DNA of 19,377 bases from Hyphomicrobiales bacterium (lineage in GTDB: Bacteria > Pseudomonadota > Alphaproteobacteria > Rhizobiales > Aestuariivirgaceae): contig JAAURV010000023.1 in assembly GCA_012032065.1 (NCBI GenBank), positions 1 to 19,377 on the forward strand. Direction: 5' to 3'. Within the stretch, counting starts at the first letter, position 1. Each line of letters starts with the position of its first letter. The notes beneath the pieces are model-generated. The model made no database searches, was not told the origin of the DNA, and worked only from the letters and a program-made list of their open reading frames with translations. Below are positions 15,092 to 19,377 of this stretch, in pieces. The position numbers and the translations under genes are program-made.

Positions 15092-16060
15092 TCAATTGGG
15101 CGAAACCGCAACACCCCATGGCAACTGGCCGACAGGCACCGACTTCAGCACCTCGAGCGTGTCCACATCGATGATCGAAATATCGTTCGACACGCCGTTC
15201 GTGCTGATGAGCAGTTTCTCGTCCGGCGTCAGGCCCAGTTGCCAGACGCGCTGGCCGACGAGAAGATAGTCCAACACCTCGTATGTCTGGGCATCGATCA
15301 CGGCGACGCGGTTGGCCGGACCTAGGGCGACGAAGGCTTTCTTGCCATCCTTGGTGATGCGCACGCCCACCGGCTGGATCGCCTCCGGCCTGAGGCCCCG
15401 AATCTCGAACGCGATCTTCTTGACGATCTCGAATGTCCTGGTGTCGATGACGCTGACGGTACCGCCAATTTCGGAACTCACCCAGACCTGGGAATTGTCG
15501 CTCTTGAATTCGGCGAAGCGCGGGCGCTGGTCCACGAGCACATTCTCCTTGATCTCGAGCGTCGCGGTGTCGATGAAGTGCGCCATGTTGGTGGTTTCGG
15601 AGGTATTGACCAATGTCTTGCCGTCGGGGCTGATGCCCATGCCCTCCGGTTCCACGCCCACTGGGATTTCGCCGGCGACGGATTTTGTGGCCATGTCGAT
15701 GATGGTGACCAGATTGTCGTCTTCGTTGGCGACGTAGAGCCTTGTGCCGTCGGGGCTCAACACCTGCAGTTCCGGATCGGGCCCGGAAGGGAGCGTGCCC
15801 ACACGCTCGTATGTGGCGGCGTCGAGAACCTCGATCGTATCGTCGTCGCCCACGCACACCAGAATGAATTTGCCGTCATTGGTGACGGCGATGCCGCGCG
15901 GGCGCTGGCCGACCTTCACCGTCTTGACAGGCTCCATGGTCTTGGAATCGACGACGGTGATCGTGTTATCCTTCTCGTTGGATATGTAGATCGAGTAGGC
16001 GGCGGCGGGGGAGATGAGCGCCGCCGACAGTAGAGTTCCAATAACAACACGTGCGAACAT
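15092..16060 (-). CDS. YVTN-family beta-propeller protein, PQQ-dependent catabolism-associated (lut-like)
   Basis: 322 aa secreted protein; signal peptide MFARVVIGTLLSAALISPAAA. The rest is seven YVTN-type blades, each of the form xVxVIDxxTxEVxxxIxVGxxPxGxAxSPDGKxLxV. Such propellers consistently accompany PQQ-alcohol dehydrogenase ABC clusters and lanthanide-uptake loci (LutD-like). Blade edges carry acidic clusters such as GDDD (71-74) and NEDDN (112-116), which could bind metal; that is inference. ATG 16060 is chosen because of the strong ribosome site ggaaggaag and the signal peptide; an open frame extends ~380 bases further upstream but overlaps the substrate-binding gene and is not protein-like. 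It lies 14 bases after the substrate-binding protein stop. Confidence 0.9.
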   Translation of the reverse strand: MFARVVIGTLLSAALISPAAAYSIYISNEKDNTITVVDSKTMEPVKTVKVGQRPRGIAVTNDGKFILVCVGDDDTIEVLDAATYERVGTLPSGPDPELQVLSPDGTRLYVANEDDNLVTIIDMATKSVAGEIPVGVEPEGMGISPDGKTLVNTSETTNMAHFIDTATLEIKENVLVDQRPRFAEFKSDNSQVWVSSEIGGTVSVIDTRTFEIVKKIAFEIRGLRPEAIQPVGVRITKDGKKAFVALGPANRVAVIDAQTYEVLDYLLVGQRVWQLGLTPDEKLLISTNGVSNDISIIDVDTLEVLKSVPVGQLPWGVAVSPN

Positions 16061-16074
16061 CCGGTGCTTCCTTC

Positions 16075-17264
16075 CTATTGCTGCTTGAGTTTGCAGTTCG
16101 TTTCCGGCTGGTCGATCCCCAAGGTATCGAGTTCGGAGATCTGATGGAGGAATCCCTCCTGCGGCGAAACCGAGACGACATTGCGCGCATCGCTCAGCAA
16201 AACGGGCTGGCGCAGCTGCCAGTTCCACGGCCTGAATGTAACGCGCTGGCCTTTGAATGCGGCGATGGAAAAACCGGGGTCCTTGATGAAGGCGGCGATT
16301 TTTTCTGGACTTCCCGAGTTTGTGCGCGTGGCGGCCTCGCCGATGATGCGGACCGCGGTCCACGCCTGCATGTCCTTCGAGTTCATGCGCCGGCCAGTGG
16401 CCTTTACGAAGCGGTTCTGGATTTGCTTGGCGCCCCATTGTTCATGCGACGGATGCCAGCTGCTCGGCACCAAGCCCGCCGAGCCTGCCACGGGGCGCGG
16501 AATCCAGGTGCGATAGGGGAGATAGGTTGCGAAGACTTCGCTTTCGTCGGCGGCGACGATGACGTCATGATCGGCCGCCTCTTGCGTGAACACCGGCATT
16601 TCCCGCTGAATCAGAACATTGCCGCTATCGGTCTGGCGCGAGGCGCCGCGATCCTCGAAGACGCGCTCCTCGACGTTGTTGCGCCGAAACGCTGTGCTGC
16701 CCGCTTTAGCGCTTCGGCCCAGAGCTTGTCGGATTCATGCGAGCCGATGATCAGGAACCAATTGCGCCATTGCTTCCAGGCCAGATATTGCGCGAGGCCA
16801 TCGGCGAGCATGGAGCGGCTCGGAGCGGTGTGAAGCACGTTGTCCCGGCAGTTCTCTTCGCGCAGGGAGTCGTCCGTCGCGCCGGCATTGAAGACGAGGA
16901 TGCCTTTCGCCGCCGCTGCATTGGCCGCTTTGAGCAGCATATCAGCGGGCAGGTCCGAAACGATGAAGGAGGTCCCTGACGAAAAGAGTTTCTTGACGGC
17001 TGGGACAGGGTCCTGGCCCATCGTAAGCTTTACCTCTTCGAGGTGGAATTTCTGGCCGACAAACTTGCCGGTCGTGTTGTTGTCATTGACGGCAACCATC
17101 GCGCCGGCGACGCCGTCATCCTTGGGCGGGACATCCAGGACCGAGATTGCGAGCACGTTTTCATCAATTCTGAGATAGCCGATCCGGACATCGGTTGATT
17201 CAGCGGCGTAAGCGGACGCGCCAGTCATCCAGGCCAGACTGGCCGCCAACAGCCAGCGGTGCAT
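16075..17264 (-). CDS. ABC transporter substrate-binding protein, PQQ-dependent alcohol dehydrogenase system (lut-like; frameshifted near 16676)
   Basis: Repaired length is ~396 aa. Signal peptide MHRWLLAASLAWMTGASAYAA, then a type I (LivK-like) periplasmic binding fold: VRIGYLRIDENVLAISVLDVPPKDDGVAGAMVAVNDNN. The N-terminal frame holds to QRFGAT, then family sequence continues in another frame as VEERVFEDRGASRQTDSGNVLIQREMPVFTQEAADHDVIVAADE. One base is missing near 16674-16680. Late motifs WHPSHEQWGAKQIQNRF, AWTAVRIIGEAATRT and SPQEGFLHQISELDTLG fit the PQQ-system binding-protein family and LutA-like proteins. ATG 17264 starts the signal peptide; ATG 17330 would add 22 residues without a ribosome site. 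First gene of the minus-strand ABC operon. The ligand is unknown. Confidence 0.83.
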
Positions 17265-17433
17265 CGTTCTCAACAATGGCGCAACAGATGTGTCCGGCAA
17301 TTCTCTACGGCCCGCGCTTGTGAAGTCCATGGAACGCTAAGCGAATTTCCGGCCTCTTCCAAGAGAGGATTCATGATTTTGCTTGCCGATTCCCGGCGGC
17401 ACTGTAACGTGAAGTCTTTGAAAGTACGCGGCC
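17265..17433. promoter_or_regulatory. Divergent intergenic region between the ABC operon and the secreted-protein operon
   Basis: 169 bases between two divergent starts, so promoters for both operons should be here. I see only a weak inverted repeat (cctct, 6-base loop, agagg, around 17353-17368) and no confident promoter elements. Confidence 0.4.
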
Positions 17434-17973
17434 ATGGCCATACTTTCGTATCGGTTGATTGCAGTCGCAGGGCTCTTTTCTGCTATTGCCATATTGCCGT
17501 CAAAATCTTTGGCGCGGGACTCGGTTCCGTGCATCGCTGTTTTCAAGTTCGAGATGACCGACCATAGTCTCGAGGGCGAGATCAATGGCGTTAAGAAGGA
17601 CGAGCAGGCGCGGCTGGGACTTCTCACGGCACAGCTGCGGCAGTGGGTCGAATCAGGCAGCGGCTGGAAAAACTGCGACATGGCGCACGTCACGGCGGAG
17701 GCAGACGCGTCCAACCTTTCCGCGTGCGGTTGTGTGCAGAGGCTTGCGCAGGCGGTTGGAGGCAAGCTCGCGGTGCTCGGTTCCGTTCACAAGGTCTCAA
17801 ACCTGATCCTCAACATCAGGGTCGATGTTTTCGATGTTTCCTCGAACCGCCTTCTCATCCAGCAGAATGCCGATATCCGCTCGAATACCGACAGCTCGTG
17901 GAAGCGGGGTCTTGAATGGCTGATCAAACACCGTTTGGCCGCCGCTTTGGCATCCCTCGGAGCGCAGCCATGA
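17434..17973 (+). CDS. Secreted protein of unknown function (DUF2380/DUF3280-like)
   Basis: 179 aa. N-terminal signal peptide or anchor (YRLIAVAGLFSAIAILPSKSLA). The mature part begins CIAVFKFEMTDHSLEGE and contains VGGKLAVLGSVHKVSNLILNIRVDVFDVSSNRLL and SSWKRGLEWLIKHRL. This alternating strand-helix pattern is reminiscent of TolB-N/FlgT/CsgG-like periplasmic folds and of the uncharacterised DUF2380/DUF3280 secreted proteins; the exact family is uncertain from memory. Four cysteines (33, 81, 98, 100) may form disulfides. It starts the plus-strand operon divergent from the ABC operon, and its stop overlaps the next ATG (ATGA). No ribosome site of note. A periplasmic accessory role in methanol oxidation or metal supply is inference from context. 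Confidence 0.78.
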   Translation: MAILSYRLIAVAGLFSAIAILPSKSLARDSVPCIAVFKFEMTDHSLEGEINGVKKDEQARLGLLTAQLRQWVESGSGWKNCDMAHVTAEADASNLSACGCVQRLAQAVGGKLAVLGSVHKVSNLILNIRVDVFDVSSNRLLIQQNADIRSNTDSSWKRGLEWLIKHRLAAALASLGAQP

Positions 17974-18758
17974 TCAGAGTTCTTGGGCTGGCCGTGGCGG
18001 CGCTGCTTCTTGCGACGGTACCTTCCGTTGTCGCGCAGGATTCGATGGTGGGGGTGGACCTCAATTCACCCAAGATGACCATGGCGGAGATGAGCCGTGA
18101 CGATGTGGCTGCGCTGGTGGCGAAAGGCGCGCCGGTCAATCTGGCAGGCAAGCGGCTATCGGGGCTCGATCTCTCCGGCCTCGATCTGACAGGCGCGAAT
18201 TTCCGAGGCGCTTACCTCAACAAGACGTCATTCAGCAATTGCAAGCTCGACAAGGCCATTCTCGATCAGGCCTGGGGACTCTCCGCCTCGTTCGAAGGCG
18301 CGAGCCTTCGCGGGGCGAGCCTCGTGGCAAGTCAAATGCGGGGCGCCAACTTCAAAGGGGCCGATCTTTCCGGGGCCCGGATCACGGCCGACTTGACGAA
18401 CTCCAATTTCGCCGCGGCCAGGTTCAATGGGGCGGACCTTTCGGCCGATATGAAGAACCAATCCATGGGGCTGATGCGGGCTGTATTGCGCTCGGCACGG
18501 TTGGAGGGGGCTGACTTCTCCGATGCCAATCTCTCGCGCACGATGCTGGAATTCGCGGTGATGAAGGATGCCAATCTTTCGGGCGCAAATCTGTTCGGCG
18601 CGGAACTGGGCGGCGCAAATCTGACGGGCGCGCGTCTTGCGGGGGCCGATTTCGATCAGGCTGACGTGACATCGGCTATCTTGCAGAAGTTGAAAGACCT
18701 CGATCAGGCGCGCAATTTCGACAAGGTCCGGAATCTCAAGCGGGCCTTTCGAGATTGA
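17970..18758 (+). CDS. Secreted pentapeptide-repeat protein
   Basis: 262 aa. Signal peptide MIRVLGLAVAALLLATVPSVVAQ. After a short lead (MTMAEMSRDDVAALVAKGAPVNLAG) come about 35 pentapeptide units of the A(D/N)LxG type from ~residue 58 to ~238, for example LDLSGLDLTGANFRGAYL and GANLFGAELGGANLTGARL, which should fold as a square right-handed beta-helix. The repeat run has looser stretches near 86-106 and 157-172. No catalytic motif is seen; these helices usually bind partners. Periplasmic export is unusual, since many studied pentapeptide proteins are cytoplasmic. ATG 17970 overlaps the preceding stop; an upstream in-frame ATG at 17916 would bury the signal peptide and is rejected. Confidence 0.9.
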   Translation: MIRVLGLAVAALLLATVPSVVAQDSMVGVDLNSPKMTMAEMSRDDVAALVAKGAPVNLAGKRLSGLDLSGLDLTGANFRGAYLNKTSFSNCKLDKAILDQAWGLSASFEGASLRGASLVASQMRGANFKGADLSGARITADLTNSNFAAARFNGADLSADMKNQSMGLMRAVLRSARLEGADFSDANLSRTMLEFAVMKDANLSGANLFGAELGGANLTGARLAGADFDQADVTSAILQKLKDLDQARNFDKVRNLKRAFRD

Positions 18759-18773
18759 TCGGGAGACTTATGC

Positions 18774-19229
18774 ATGCGTGGACCGGCCGCCGCTCTGCTT
18801 CTCCTGGCGAACCCGGCTTTTGCCGGCGGGTTTGAACCCGGCTCATACGAAGTCACATACCGGCTAGAAGTGCCGCATGTTGAGCGCTTCGCAACCAACC
18901 GCACCGCGCGCATCTGCGTGACGGAGCATCGCCAATCTCTGCCGGTGCTCAGCTCCAACAACCCGCTCGCCCGTTGTCCCGCCCGCAATATCCGGCGCGA
19001 TGCGGCAGCGCTCACTTTCGAAATTCTTTGCCCTGGCAGGCCCTACGAGCGATCCGAAGCGCGCGCGCAATTCAAACTGTCGGACGGCGCTTTCGAAGGC
19101 CGCATCCACATGATCATGGGCGGAAAGAACATGACATTTGTTGAAGTGCAAAGAGGGCGGCGGATTGGAAATTGCAGCACCGGCCAATCCGAAGGGCCGG
19201 CGGCGCTGCGGGACTCCCCGTTTCATTGA
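18774..19229 (+). CDS. Secreted DUF3617-like protein
   Basis: 151 aa; signal peptide MRGPAAALLLLANPAFA. The mature protein has the DUF3617 layout: an early FEPGSYEVTYRLEV strand, four cysteines (48, 68, 86, 134) likely paired, and a late GGKNMTFVEVQRGRRIGNC ending in G-x-C. Function is unknown in this family. Start ATG 18774 has gggaga 7 bases upstream; a nearer ATG at 18770 is in another frame and gives no protein. It follows the pentapeptide gene by 15 bases, so it is the third gene of the secreted-protein operon. No catalytic residues stand out. Confidence 0.75.
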   Translation: MRGPAAALLLLANPAFAGGFEPGSYEVTYRLEVPHVERFATNRTARICVTEHRQSLPVLSSNNPLARCPARNIRRDAAALTFEILCPGRPYERSEARAQFKLSDGAFEGRIHMIMGGKNMTFVEVQRGRRIGNCSTGQSEGPAALRDSPFH

Positions 19230-19250
19230 TGCCGGCAGAACGGTTCCGGC

Positions 19251-19358
19251 CCTAGAGCAACCGGCGGTCATTCGACCGCCGGTAAGTTGCTCTAGCAATT
19301 TGAATCTGGCGCATAACTGAACGCTCAAGTGATTCCACTTGAGCGCGTTATGCGCTAG
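19251..19358. repeat. 108-bp double-hairpin intergenic repeat, copy 2
   Basis: Same orientation and sequence as 5780-5887, with one difference (G at 19266 instead of A). Here the inner arm ccggcggtc pairs perfectly with gaccgccgg, so this copy keeps both stem-loops intact, each with loop attc. It starts 22 bases after the DUF3617-like stop and could end that transcript. No target-site duplication is apparent beyond the CTAG ends that belong to the element. The last 19 bases of the window show nothing. Confidence 0.93.
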
Positions 19359-19377
19359 AAACACCGCACCTCTGCCT

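Noticed and set aside
16061..16438. N-terminal extension of the beta-propeller protein
   Set aside because: The open frame continues upstream but lies inside the substrate-binding gene; the signal peptide and strong ribosome site place the start at 16060.
5780..19358. The two 108-bp repeats as the ends of a composite transposon or as a CRISPR array
   Set aside because: They are in direct orientation, lack any transposase or inverted ends, enclose ordinary operons, and are single units rather than regularly spaced repeats.
18864..19364. Minus-strand open frames at 5447-5857 and 18864-19364 sharing an identical peptide (SVQLCARFKLLEQLTGGRMTAGCSR)
   Set aside because: The shared peptide is only the 108-bp repeat read as protein; flanks are antisense to real genes.

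Overview
The window looks like a high-GC alphaproteobacterium, most likely a methylotrophic member of the Hyphomicrobiales (Rhizobiales). The basis is a lanthanide-type methanol dehydrogenase set (xoxF-xoxG-xoxJ), the glutathione-dependent formaldehyde oxidation set (adhC/flhA, gfa, fghA), and short CTAG-bounded palindromic repeats of the kind common in that order. The genus cannot be named from the sequence alone.

Layout. (1) 1-5705, + strand: the end of a branched-chain-type ABC transporter (livH end, livM), then maleylacetate reductase, a TfdB-like FAD phenol monooxygenase, an intradiol dioxygenase of the hydroxyquinol 1,2-dioxygenase type and a beta-keto acid cleavage enzyme (BKACE/DUF849). 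Genes overlap or sit a few bases apart, so this is one operon. It reads as uptake of a phenolic compound, hydroxylation to hydroxyquinol, ring cleavage to maleylacetate, reduction to 3-oxoadipate, and (inferred) cleavage of 3-oxoadipate by BKACE to succinyl-CoA and acetoacetate. (2) 5706-5966: a 108-bp double-hairpin repeat between convergent genes. (3) 5967-9150, - strand: cytochrome c, adhC, gfa, fghA, taking formaldehyde to formate through glutathione adducts. (4) 9151-9505: a divergent regulatory region with two clear dyads. (5) 9506-12834, + strand: xoxF, xoxG, xoxJ, oxidising methanol to formaldehyde in the periplasm. (6) 12841-17264, - strand: substrate-binding protein, YVTN beta-propeller, ABC ATPase, ABC-2 permease and a small secreted protein. 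This is the ABC system that accompanies PQQ-alcohol dehydrogenases and resembles the lanthanide-uptake (lut) loci of Methylorubrum. (7) 17434-19229, + strand: three secreted proteins (an unrecognised DUF2380/DUF3280-like protein, a pentapeptide-repeat protein, a DUF3617-like protein) divergent from the ABC operon. (8) 19251-19358: a second, nearly identical copy of the double-hairpin repeat.

Together, regions 3-6 form a methanol-to-formate module with its electron acceptor and a probable metal or cofactor accessory transporter, beside an aromatic ring-cleavage operon.

Caution: six genes (livH, livM, hydroxyquinol dioxygenase, small secreted protein, ABC-2 permease, substrate-binding protein) each contain one single-base frameshift, with the family sequence continuing in another frame. 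The pattern suggests draft-sequence errors rather than six independent inactivations. These genes are annotated as full-length spans with the break point given.
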